A model generated the notes under the pieces. That model was not told the DNA's origin. It saw nothing but the letters and a program-made list of their open reading frames with translations, and ran no database searches. Below, piece after piece: positions 23,666 to 34,222 of a stretch of DNA of 64,000 nucleotides; the stretch's first letter is position 1, and each line of letters starts with the position of its first letter. Source of the DNA: Diphasiastrum complanatum (lineage: Eukaryota; Streptophyta; Lycopodiopsida; Lycopodiales; Lycopodiaceae); contig CM055103.1 in the NCBI GenBank assembly GCA_029204225.1, positions 57,978,529 through 58,042,528 on the forward strand, written 5' to 3'. Position numbers and translations under genes: made by a program.

Positions 23666-26604
23666 TTACATCCTTTTTTGTCGCTTTCGGACTGGCTTGC
23701 TATGAAAAATGGCCTTGGCTCGAGCTTCATTCTCTTCATTTACTTGCTCCAATGTCATTCCTTTTGTTGCCAGGAAATAATTGTTCTTCTGATTATAGTC
23801 TTCTTGAAATGACAAGTTCGGATAACCCCCCATTTCTTGATTGCCCATTGGTGCAAGAGGGTTATCAATTAATGTATTATTAACAAGATGCGTGTACCAA
23901 CTACCCTCAGTCAGGATTTCAGGCATCTCGGTAGAAGGGACATTTAGTGAAAGGGCAGCATATGTATGTTCGGGAAATTTTGCTTTAATGTACAGTTGTT
24001 GAACAGATAGAAGGGCATACGAAATAAGGGAAGCAATATCTACATGGCTGTAAGTGTAATATGATCTGGTTATTGGATTAGTGGAGCGAAGTATATTATT
24101 TGTTTTTACTTCTTCAAAATAACGAGAATAGTTAGCTTCCCAATCTGTGTAAATTTCTCACAGATCAGGGAATAGTAATTGATGAGAAACTCGAGAAGAA
24201 ACTGATTTAGAGCTAGAAACAATTTCCTTCACATCAAAAACGTTAATTGATTCTAACTTATTCAAATACTTATCCAGAGCTGGAAAAATATTATTTTCAA
24301 ATGTTCTTAGGTATTCTAAAATGTATATATACAAGGATCCTGCGACCACATGGATGTAGTTAGTTTGCACATTGAACTTATTCTGAACAATGGCAATGGC
24401 TAGGATTTCTTTTTGATACACAGTTAGTTTGGCCCAAAGAGTATTTATGTTAGAAAAAGTCCAAGGGTTTTCCCATTGTTCTTTTGTGTAACCAAAAAGT
24501 TTAGATAAAAAAAGTAATCCATTCTCCATTGGAGTTCTGGACTACAAAAGGGTGGAAGAAAGAATATTAGTTCTTGATGAAATGTTTCAAATTCTGACCT
24601 TAGTAGTGAGTACACTATCTTGTTCTTCTTTACAACTGCTCCACTTGGTGACGCCTGAGCTTGATATGGAATAATGCTTAGCATCTCAGGTTGGTCTTCA
24701 ACAGTTTGTACCTTCGTAGCCTCCTTGGATTCGGTCTGTGTCTCCTGATCCTTCTAGACTTGCCTGCAGATGGTATCCGTTTGGATGGCCTTTTCTGACA
24801 TAACCTGAGCTGGCTCATCTGTCTGTGTCTCCTGATCTTGGCATTGTGCTGGTTCTTCCGCGTCAGAAATTTGCATTTGGCCCGATTGAAATTTGGCCTC
24901 TTCCAACTCTTCCTTCAATTTTTCATAAGCAATCATCTACGGTTGCAGATATTGCAACTGAAAAGTTTGGATCATCTTTTCCTGAATTCCCTTCCATGCT
25001 ACTAGGTCAATTCTGTACCTGCCATGAGATACACAAGCACCTAATGTGACTTCGGCGCTGATTCGCCATAAAACCGCCTCTTCGGCCTGTCTCTTGTATA
25101 TTTGATTGTCTTTTTTTAACATTTCTGTAGAATTTTGCAGTTGGACAATTGAGTCCTGAGCACTGCTAAGTTCGTTACTCAGCTCTGCATTACTATTCTA
25201 GAGAGTAGATCAAATACGTCTCTCCTCCTGCAAAGTAGCCTATAGAGTCTGAATTTGTTGTTTAAGCGATATGTTTTCGCTTTCGAAGGCATTGGACTGC
25301 TCCTGCATTTCTTCCAATACTTCGAGCATAGCATCCTGCCTTCCTTTTGCTTCTTCAAGCTCTATGTCCTTCCTGCTCAGCTCTGTTTGGTCCGATTCAA
25401 GTTCTTCGTTTTTATAGAACAGCTCAGCCTTTGTTTCGTTCAACTCTATATCCCTCTGGATTAGGTCTGCTTGGACTCTTTCATACTTTGTTCCAAGCTT
25501 CCTGGATACCTTCTCCAAGCTAGCAAGGTGCTAAATAGCTGCCCGCGTATCCGACAGTAGTGTTCCAAAAATATTTTGATATAATTCGGCATCAAGAATT
25601 GGTGCCCCGACATCACTTTCACTGCCCTGCTGGTCATCAGGAAGCTGTTTTGCTTCTTGTGGTGTTGGCTCTTGTGGTATATCACCCTGATTCTGCTCCT
25701 GATCAACAGTGTCCTCCGCTTTCGCTTTCGCATTCCTATTTCTTTCTGTTTAAGACAATGGCATATATTGGGATGATGGCGAAGTCATTCTCACCGAGCT
25801 CCCTTGACTTTATGATGATGATGTGGTTGTTACGGTGGTTGCTTTTGATATCTGCATCTGGGATTCAGCCTCTATTGATGGGGCTAGCTCTGGCAGCACT
25901 GGTGCAATTCTGATGTCCTCCTGCACTGTTAGCACACCATCATGCATACATAAAATACCCATCTACAGACCCAGTCTGGAAAACTAATTAACTTTTACTA
26001 ATTTACAGAATTGCTTGAAAGCAATCTATCCGAAGGCAATAGGCTCTCCATTTAAGGCTCTCAGCAGATATCCCATATTTGTATTTGAGATGGTGTACTC
26101 TTGCTCCGGTAAAAAGTTAGAAGCAAGAGCAAATCGAACGAAGCTTTTGAGATTGGGATCTCTAATGTAAGAGAGTTTATATCCCCGTTTTTCAAGATAA
26201 GCTTTTTCTTGAAAAACTCCGCTCTCTGTGATGAAATCTGGTTTAGTGATTGGCATACTGCCGTCCATAGGCAATCCTAAGGCACAACAGTAAAATCTTT
26301 TTGTAATAAGAATCTCTTGATTGCGGACGGTAGTGGAAATATGTCCTTCTTTTGTTTCACTCAAATTGTGGATCAACTCATAACATAAATCAATAAGAAT
26401 TACTGATGGGTTAAATTGAAGAAGACCTTCAATTTGCACTGTAACAGCTAGTGGTTGTAATACTGGTATCACTGGCTTTGGGTGCATTTTGAATACAATC
26501 GCCATGGTGCTTGCAGTTGTAAACGAGCGATGGTAGAAAAGAGCTTGATCGCAACAATTCAGAAATTGGAGAGCAAGAGTGATGGAAAGTGTTAGCGACA
26601 ACAA
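23666..26604 (-). pseudogene. Extra open reading frame downstream of integrase in gyp-4 (env-like position), coiled coil
   Basis: After integrase the minus strand keeps one broken ~900-codon frame. Part 1 (26604-26026; the likely start is MAIVFKMHP at about 26505) is a globular ~160-residue domain with 'YCCALGLPMDGSMP'. A probable splice (acceptor near 25920) joins an acidic linker. Next is a long heptad-rich coiled coil (about 25500-24940). Three short TQT-type motifs follow ('QETQTDEP', 'KAIQTDTI', 'QETQTESK', about 24840-24730). Last comes a C-terminal domain (24684-23666) ending in the basic tail KPVRKRQKRM. Stops are few and several look like CAG/CAA to TAG/TAA changes. The protein could be an env-position or second structural protein; I cannot name the family. 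Confidence 0.6.
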
Positions 26605-27052
26605 CTGAAGTGTTTGGGGTTTTAGGCGTATTGATGGTATTTCGGCGGATTAGACTAATACTAAATGGAAGCGTGTCCTTCATTTTGAAGGTAGATACTC
26701 AATAATAAAGTGTCTAGTCCTAAAAACAAAAATAAATAAATAAATAAACAAAATACACAAATGCTTCGCTTAGTAAGTCAAAACAAAGATTTTCATTTCC
26801 TTCATTAAAAATGCGAAGATGTCAGAAGGTAGAAAATCCCGAAAAATGCAAAGGTACGTGTTGCAATTTTTGTATTTCTAAAAAAAAAAAAATGGTGAAC
26901 TCACTCAATACACCATATTCCAATATAGTGTCGGGTTTTTCGCAGAATAATATAGAAATGTAACGAAGGTGTCATGTTTCGACATTTTCGCAAAAATGTA
27001 CACGCTAGTTTCGGCATTTTCACAACCTTCGGTGAACATCATGCACCGGAAA

Positions 27053-29165
27053 TTAGTCATAATAGCGCTTCACCCTTGAACCATTTACTCGAGTGTCAAG
27101 TAAATTTCCTTGGAGATCAGCTAACTGAAGTGATCCATTATTAAAAACTTCTATGACTTTATACGGTCCCATCCATCTGGTATGTAATTTTCCATGAAAC
27201 AACATGTGTCTATTATCATACAGAAGCACATAGTCTCCTCGTTTGATTTTTATTTTATAATGGATTGGTCAAAAATTTCTTTTCTTTTATTTTGAACTCG
27301 TTCAGTCTCGATTAATGAAAGACGACGATCCTCTTCCAGTTGCATCAAAGAAATCATTCGCTCCCGAAGACTATCGTGTTCATCCATTCGCTCTTCATTG
27401 CTAATGCGAAACATCAGAACTTCGAATTCTATTGGTAGTATGGGATACATTCCATACACAAGATAGTATGGAGTCTGCCTAGTTGTAATCTTTTCAGCAG
27501 TTCTATATGCCCATAAGACAGATGGTAACTTCTGATCCCAATAAGAAGAATGTGTTTCCATTTCTTTATTCATAATTTTACATAAAATTCCATTTGCCCA
27601 CTCTGTAAGCCCATTTGCTTTTGGATTATATGGAGTGGTTTGGCGATGTGTAATAGAAAAATATGATGACATGGCTTCAATGGTCTGATTAAGGAAATGG
27701 GTTCCCCTATCGCTAACGAGTTCTAAGGGACAACCATATCGCGTTATAATATTTTGGAATAAAAACCTTGTTACAGTCTTAGCATCGTTCTCAATTGTGG
27801 CTTCGGCCTCTACCATTTTGGTAGCATAGTCTGTGGCAACGAGTATGTAACGATGATGAGTTTTACACGTGATCGGTTTAATAGGTCCTACAAAATCTAT
27901 CCCCCACTTCTCAAAGGGTGCTAAGGGAATAATTGGAGTAAGCGGCCAATGTGTTGCGAAGCTGGGTTTCCCCATCCTCTGGCATGCATCACATTTTTTA
28001 ATGAATAATTTAACATCTCTATAGACGGTAGTTAACATTGAAAATCTTTTTTGCAGTGTTTTTAAGAGCATAGTGACTGTCCGGATCTTTCTCATGTAAT
28101 GCACTTATTATAATGGTCGTCTCAGTTGGTTCTAAACATCGGCGAAGACTATCGTTAGCTCCTAATTTATACAATATTCTATTTACAATCGTATAAGGTC
28201 CTAAATTAGAAAGAAAAACAGTTTTTTTGCTGTTTATTAAAATGTTCAGGATATATCTGGTCCTGTAAGAAGTTAATAACATCCATATAAATTGATGTTT
28301 CCAATTGAATACGCATTATATGTTCATCTGAAAATTCATCAGAAATGGGTGGTAATTAATTTTTTGTTTGGAGGTGGGATATATAGTCAGCATTTTCATG
28401 ATCCTTGTCTCTTCTTAATTCTACTTCATAATTAAACTCATCTAATAATAATACCCATCTAGCTATTTTACCCAAAAGATCAGGTTTATTCACTAAATGT
28501 TTTAATGCGTAGTGATCTACGTGAAAAACAAAAGGGTAGTCTAAATTTCTTTACTGAATAAATCATCCCTAGTGCTTCTTGCTCTGTAGCGGAATAATTC
28601 TTTTCTGATGCAGCGAGTTGCCTACCCGCATAGTAAATTGGATAATCTATATTTTGGTCATCTTTCTGACTAAGCACTACACCTATCGCAGATGATGATG
28701 TGTCTACATATACATGGAACTTTTTAGCCCAATTTGGAGGTCTAACTTCAGTGGCTTCTGCTAATGACTGTTTCAATTGATCAAAAGCTTGTTGATGGTC
28801 CTGTGTCCAATGGTACTGAACAGATTTTTTTAGTAAACTTGTTAAAGGAGTTACTATTATAGCATAATCTTTAATTATCCTTCGATAGTAACCTACATGT
28901 CCTAGAAAACCTCTAAGCTCTCTTAAATTGGTTGGTTCCAATAATTCTAAAATCATTTTTATTTTTTCGATGTCGGCTTGTATACCATCCTTCGAAATTT
29001 TATGCCCTAAAAGGATGCCTTCCCTCATCCCAAAGTAACACTTAGCTGGATGCAGTTTAAGAGATGTCTCTTGACATCTTCTCAATGTTTTCTCTAATGC
29101 ATCTAAATGGTTTTTAGTTGATGAATAGACACAGAAGGCATCCATAAAAATTTCTAAAAATTTTC
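27053..29165 (-). mobile_element. Ty3/gypsy polyprotein (gyp-4): RT end, RNase H, integrase; 5'-truncated
   Basis: The minus strand begins abruptly inside the RT catalytic box: 'FLEIFMDAFCVYS', where gypsy elements have a double Asp, so the second Asp is Ala. It continues with 'LKLHPAKCYFGMREGILLGH', the thumb 'LRELRGFLGHVGYYRRIIKD', RNase H ('VYVDTSSSAIGVVLSQKDD', 'SATEQEALGMIYSVKKFR') to 28486, and a frameshifted gap to 28282. Integrase spans 28104-27250 with 'CDACQRMGKP', 'WGIDFVGP', 'VSDRGTHFLN' and 'NPKANGLTEWANG'. A GPF/Y-type C-terminal module follows (27246-27053, 'TRWMGPYKVIEVFNNGSLQL'). The integrase is nearly intact. The 5' end is cut at about 29165, against unknown-element copy B. 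Confidence 0.9.
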
Positions 29166-29748
29166 TTAAAGAAAGAAATTATTGCAGCAACTCAAGATTT
29201 CGAAGAAGAAGGTTCTACTCGTATACACAAAGTAGAAGTTTGGAAAAAGTTAGACAACATGGTGAAATACTTGAGAAAAGATAAATTTTCAAATACTGAT
29301 GTTCAAATGATATAGAAAACAACCAATGAATTTGTGAATGCAGTTCAGAGTGCATGGGGTGTTGATTATATAACACATTATATGGTAAGATTTTGATTTT
29401 ACACTACGATAGACAAATATGTGCAACTAAATTAGGTACTTTTGGTACCGATTTAGATTATGTTTTTATGACATGCAGCACATATTACGACATCATTTGA
29501 CATTCTTTGCAAGAAATAGTGGAAGTCTTAGCATATGGTCATCGCAAGGAATGGAAAAATCTCATTGGCAAACAAGAGCGGCATTTCATAAAAGTACACA
29601 ACATGACGGGACTAGCAGAAAAAACAGCTATATACTACAACTTTTCCAATGGTTTTACAAAAGAATCCAAATTCGTCATCATACAAAATCGATGGATTAT
29701 AAAAAATTTCAAAAAGCATGCAAATTTATACAAACTAGTAGGCTATAG
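29166..29748 (+). pseudogene. Unknown element, copy B: C-terminal part of transposase-like protein
   Basis: Two exons. 29166-29384 ends 'VQSAWGVDYITHYM' at a GTAAG donor. 29479-29748 begins after an ATGCAG acceptor with 'HILRHHLTFFARNSGSLSIW' and then 'SSQGMEKSHWQ'. Copy C has the same exon junction and residues ('VVSKAWGKDHTTHYM', then 'HILRDHTSFFANTYGSLCVW', 'SSQGMKKSHWQ'). The conserved His/Gly/Gln-rich block with a Glu in QGMEKSHW is a candidate for the last acidic residue of a DDE-type active site; that role is inference. One in-frame stop precedes 'TTNEFVNAV'. The 5' part is removed where gyp-4 abuts. Confidence 0.55.
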
Positions 29749-29807
29749 ACACACAATAAAATTTTGTAATTAAATAAAATTATTTACAAAGTAAAATTTA
29801 GCAGTAT

Positions 29808-31074
29808 CTAATCTGCTTCCGATATTTTTTCCAATAAAAGTTGCAACTTAGATTCATGCAACAATTTTCTTCTTTCATATGGATCCAATAGCTCATAGTT
29901 TTCATGCTTACTCAGATCAATGTAAGCAGCATACACTGCAAAATGAGATGATCTGAGCATGGAATTCACTGGTCCATATCCTAAAATTTTAACCGCAATA
30001 GTTTTTTTCACAAAAATTATTTTATGCACCTTATTAAAATTATGTCCTCCAAGAAAATGAGAGAGTGCCTTGATTGCCATAATCATAGTTTCACCATGTT
30101 GATGAAACTTTGAATGGACAACACTTATCTCATTATTCTTGAAGGACTTTAGATAGTGCCCGAGTGCATGATCTCTTGAAAATTCTCCTGTAGAAGATCT
30201 ATGTCCTCCTCGACGAATTGCGAAGTCATCAAGGAAAATTGTTTTCTAAAATGATAAAACACAAAGTAAGATCCAGTATATAATCTGACATAACAAATCT
30301 ACTAGTACTTGATAAGAGAAAAACTTACGCATTCGGCTTTGTCTTCTCTGATTACTGTCTCTCCATCAATATTATGTCCACCTTTCGATGTCAATATTGT
30401 TGGTGAATAGACAGTTGGCTGTGGAAAACCAAGTTGACTTTGGATTCTAAAAAACTCCTCCTCAGAAGGTAGATCATCTTCTTTGTTGCGCATTTCCTCC
30501 ACAGCCATTTTCAAGCAATCTTTCCCTAAATAAAACTTATCATTAGTACATCGTCAACACCAGGGAGAAGATCATCAGCATCTTCATCAAGCTCTTTGCT
30601 CAAAATGAAAAGAGTCTCAGCTTCAGTGAAGTAAAAAAGATCCGATATATCCGATATTGTCAAAAAGGAATTATTATCTATATTATAAGTAGGCAAAGTG
30701 ATCAAAGATTTATCAGAAGGAGAAAGGGTAGTGGGTGTCCTAGGGCCTATAAAATTAGCCCTATTTCGAACATGATCAAAATCAAAACAATCATCTAAAT
30801 TAACACTCGTATCAATAAAAAAGGTATCTATATCTACAATCTTTGACTTTTCAGACTTTGTACCACTAGAAGAAGCTGCTTCAAAAGTGGAGGGCACAGA
30901 GTCTGAATCGTCAGAAATATTTAAGAAAAGAAAAAAAACAAAAGCAGACTGAAAATCAACAAATCTACATTTTTTATTATGAATTGGGCACTCATTTACA
31001 GACTTGAAATCATTATGTAACTTGGTAAACATTCTGTCAAGCTTAGCTTTGTAGATATGTTTGTCGAGTGCCAC
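29808..31074 (-). CDS. Unknown element, copy B: protein P2 (no known family)
   Basis: Exons on the minus strand: 31074 to about 30530; about 30525-30329 (acceptor TTATTTAG preceded by a TACTAAT branch-site-like motif; donor GTAAGT at 30328-30323); 30245-29808 (acceptor TTTTAG). The phases join and the last two exons have no stops. Recognisable blocks shared with copy C are 'KLDRMFTKLHNDF', 'ECPIHNKKCRFVDFQSAFVF', an acidic middle, 'LPSEEEFFRIQSQLGFPQP', 'GGHNID', 'DDFAIRRGG', 'SSHFAVYAAYIDLS' and 'LLDPYERRKLLHE'. It lies convergent with the transposase-like gene and divergent from the Ulp-like gene. Function is unknown. The N-terminus is uncertain. Confidence 0.5.
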
Positions 31075-31304
31075 CAGGTCTGAGACCTGAATAACGGAGT
31101 ACTGAGCAGGGACTTAAATCTGAGATATATCTCAGAAAATGCCTCCACACCATGGCCAAGGCGAGAGCCATGACAACATTCTAGCAAGGGAGGCTGAGAC
31201 TTGGTTGGAGCTCGTCCTAAGTCGCAACCCGCACTCCCCTACAGTATTGGTGGGATTCGACACCCCGCCTCATACCAAGCACTCTACCCAGGCTGGTAAA
31301 ACAC

Positions 31305-31362
31305 TTTTTTCTCTCTCTAGAATTTTCTCTCTCTAGAAAGTTATTTTCTCTCTCTAGATCTT
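31305..31362 (+). repeat. Three-copy TTCTCTCTCTAGA repeat between divergent genes
   Basis: TTTCTCTCTCTAGAA-type units recur about every 20 bp in the space between the divergently read P2 and Ulp-like genes. They may be promoter or 5' UTR pyrimidine tracts. Confidence 0.6.
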
Positions 31363-31409
31363 ATTGATAACCAGGCTTCCTTCAATCATGCCTAGATCGT
31401 GTGAGGTGA

Positions 31410-32327
31410 TTGCACATCGATCTGAGCTCTCTGGACTTCGCTAGAACCGATCAAAGATTTTCAGCCATAGATTCTGGTCACAGTGGTGCCGGGAGCGGCG
31501 CCGGTGCCGTTGGCGCCGGGAGCAGTAGGGGCGCTGCTGGCACCGGGGACAATGTTGGCGCCAGTGGCGCCGAAGTAAAGCTTGTAAAGGTAGCTTTACA
31601 AAAAATACCGACAACGGCAACTTCAATTGGAGATATAACCATTAAATCTCTCAAGGTATATTGAATTTATCTCTGATATGCACGTATTCCTTTTTTAATT
31701 CAAATGTATCGTCATAGCATAAATTAAATTTTGACCATAATATTACTAATTTTCATTCTATATATGCAGTGTGTACAGCAAAATGATGCTTTTAGTTGTG
31801 CATGGTTCGTCCTGTACAATACGAAGCTATTTTTTGAATGGTATAATTTACAAATGGATGTAGATATTGAAAAGGTAAAATTCTTTTCATTGTAGTTCAT
31901 TTCATTCTGATTCATATTTTACTACTATCATTGATTGCAATTTGCTGATTCTTGTATTTTGTGATGACAGTTCACTCTTGAGCTGTATACTCCTGATAAT
32001 GTATATAGATTTCGGCAAGAGTTGATCAAAACCTTTGCCCAATATAGTGTAAGCATTGCACCTGCAATTGAGGGCCCTCAAAAGGAAGTTGCTCCTGCCT
32101 TAACAGCCTTTCAGGTTGTTCAGGATGCAGATCTTATATTATATGATCAAAAAGGAATAAAAGTCCTTCCTAATACAAAGGAAGGCAATTTTGTAGCAGA
32201 TATTCCTCTTGCCTTAAAAGGCATTGAGGCCCTTCCTGAAACAGAGGAGGGCGAGATTATAGAAAGAGCTGTTGCTTTATCAGTTCCTAATACTAATATA
32301 GAAAATATAGAAAAATTGATAAAATAG
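31410..32327 (+). CDS. Unknown element, copy B: small Ulp1/C48-protease-like protein
   Basis: Exons: ...-31655 (donor GTATAT), 31770-31874 (acceptor ATGCAG, donor GTAAAA) and 31971-32327 (acceptor GACAG), all phase 0 and uninterrupted. The middle exon encodes 'CVQQNDAFSCAWFVLYN' and 'LFFEWYNLQMDVDI'. The Gln six residues before Cys (Q-N-D-A-F-S-C) matches the spacing of the Ulp1/C48 active-site Gln and Cys (Q-x5-C). The upstream His/Asp of such proteases are not visible, so a protease role is inference. The last exon has 'DNVYRFRQELIKTFAQY' and a repeated Leu-Pro-x-Thr-x-Glu-Gly tail. Copy C encodes the same exons. The first exon is Gly/Ala-rich and its start is uncertain. Confidence 0.5.
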
Positions 32328-32559
32328 AGATCTATTTGTAAATAGATAGACATAAACAAAAAATACAATCATTTTACTTGTAAACAACCCGTTTATGGGT
32401 TTTTTTTATTGATATCATAATAGATTCTTACAATCAGCTTGTGTCCATAGTCTAATAATGGAATGCAATTTTTCTAGAATGATAAAAAGACATTGGCATG
32501 TATTTGTTGATAGTGAATCTCAATGTTTTTCCATAAGTTGGATTGTTTCGCCAATATTT

Positions 32560-33837
32560 CTTCATTTGATCTCGAGCTCATGTCTTTTACATACCTGCAT
32601 AAAACTAATACAAAGTTAGTTGAATTAGTACAGAGTTTGTATTAGAAAGTTTTAATTGAAACTATTCATAAAAGATCGAGCGTTTACAATTACTTACGAG
32701 TTTACCATTGAAAATGAATCTGAAGTCTAAAAGTACATCATCTTGTAGGAGCAATAGTTCCCGCCGGATGTAGTTTAGACTCCAATCTTCTTCTACCTCA
32801 ACACATGTCAAAACGACATCATTGTAAGTAATTTCAATATTTTTTCATTTTGAATGTCCACTGGTTTCCAAGTCTTGATCGAGTTGCACCCATTTACCTT
32901 TATTTTTTTTCCATCTTTGATAATGGAAGCATAAGCTCAACATTTATTTTTCAATTTGATAATGGAAGCACATGGAAGACATTTTAATTCTGCATTCTAT
33001 TTCTCCATCTGATTTTTTGTCCCAGCCTTCATCCATAAGTTCAGATAATAAACTATCTGATAAATTTTTGCATACAAACATCGTTGGGGTTTTGTGTACA
33101 TTGACACTTGAAAAGAAATCCACAAATATATTCAAGGAAATAAACAAACTCAATCTGACTGTTTTTTATCCCGTGCTCATTTTTAATGAATTTTTTACAT
33201 CATTATATATCCCCCACTTTCAAAACTAGGTAATGGAATTGGTACTATTTGTCCAAATTTTTCGTTTGTATCAGGAATATACATTGATTCATAAAAAAAG
33301 ATTCCACTATCAGCTAGATCTTTGGTAGTTCTACCTCGATATTGCAACTGTCCAATATCAGTGTGAATAACATCTAACACACCTGCTAAAGATCCACTCG
33401 GCTCCCATTCATTTATGTTGGATGGATATAAATATGCAAGAGAAAAATGATTAGATTGGCAAGTTTACTATTAGATATTTATGAATGACAAAAATCAAAG
33501 TATCAAAAATATCAATACTCACAGTTGTTTTTTTTGTGATCCTGACGGTTGAATCCTTGCACATTTATCTCTGAATGCATATATACATGTTGGACTAGAA
33601 TTTCAGAAATAGATTTTCCTCTGATGATGTTCTGAAATCCAAAATTTTGGCCTTCCAATAAGATCGAAATGATAATTTTGACATTTTCCTTTTTCGAAAT
33701 GCTCCTCTTGATGATGGATGCATCAAAACCCAAGAGTTTTTTGAATATTTTCTTGGCACCCATAATCCATTATCATCTATCTCGTTGAATAGAAGCACAG
33801 AGTCGATTGAGGAGCATGGCTCCCTTGATGGCGCCAT
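32560..33837 (-). pseudogene. Unknown element, copy B: protein P1 (N-terminal module plus ubiquitin-like segment)
   Basis: ATG at 33837 (MAPSREPCSSIDSVLLFNE). Exon 1 runs to 33523 with a GTGAGT donor and one frameshift. Exon 2 starts near 33435, but its acceptor reads GCAT instead of the GCAG of copy C, so it is dead as drawn. Then come 'GQLQYRGRTTKDLADSGIFF', 'LFISLNIFVDFFSSVNVHK' and 'IECRIKMSSMCFHYQ'. After an in-frame stop is a ubiquitin-like block (32817-32698) 'VEVEEDWSLNYIRRELLLL' and 'DFRFIFNGKL', with a GTAAGT donor at 32697 and a short last exon ending at about 32560. The W-S-L-x-x-I-R-x-E-L ... F-x-x-N-G pattern is typical of beta-grasp/CIDE-N-type folds; the function is unknown. 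Confidence 0.55.
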
Positions 33838-33867
33838 TCGTAATTTGCATGCAAAAATTTGAAACAA

Positions 33868-34222
33868 TGAACTATGAATCTAATAATTTGCGTAGACAAA
33901 AGGCCATGAATCTGAAAAAAAAAAAGTGTTGGCAAAAATTTGAAATACTGATCTATTTGGCACCACAAATTAACTCTGGTTATCCTTGTTAACCATGGTT
34001 TGACAATGCATATACATTAATGGTACATCGATTTTCTCATCTCAACCATCTGTCATATTCATTTTTTATATCTTTGAGTCTCTTCGGGCAGTGATGAGCT
34101 AGAAGGACAGGCCTCATCAACCAATAGCATTTCCACATGCTACCCGATGAAACAACAATATATTTAAAAAGTTTTTATTTTATTTATATTTGAAAAATTC
34201 TACGTTACGTAGAACCCTGAAG
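33868..34222. other. No gene recognised
   Basis: AT-rich junction between unknown-element copy B and the copia remnant. No clear terminal inverted repeat or target duplication could be found for copy B here. Confidence 0.3.
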
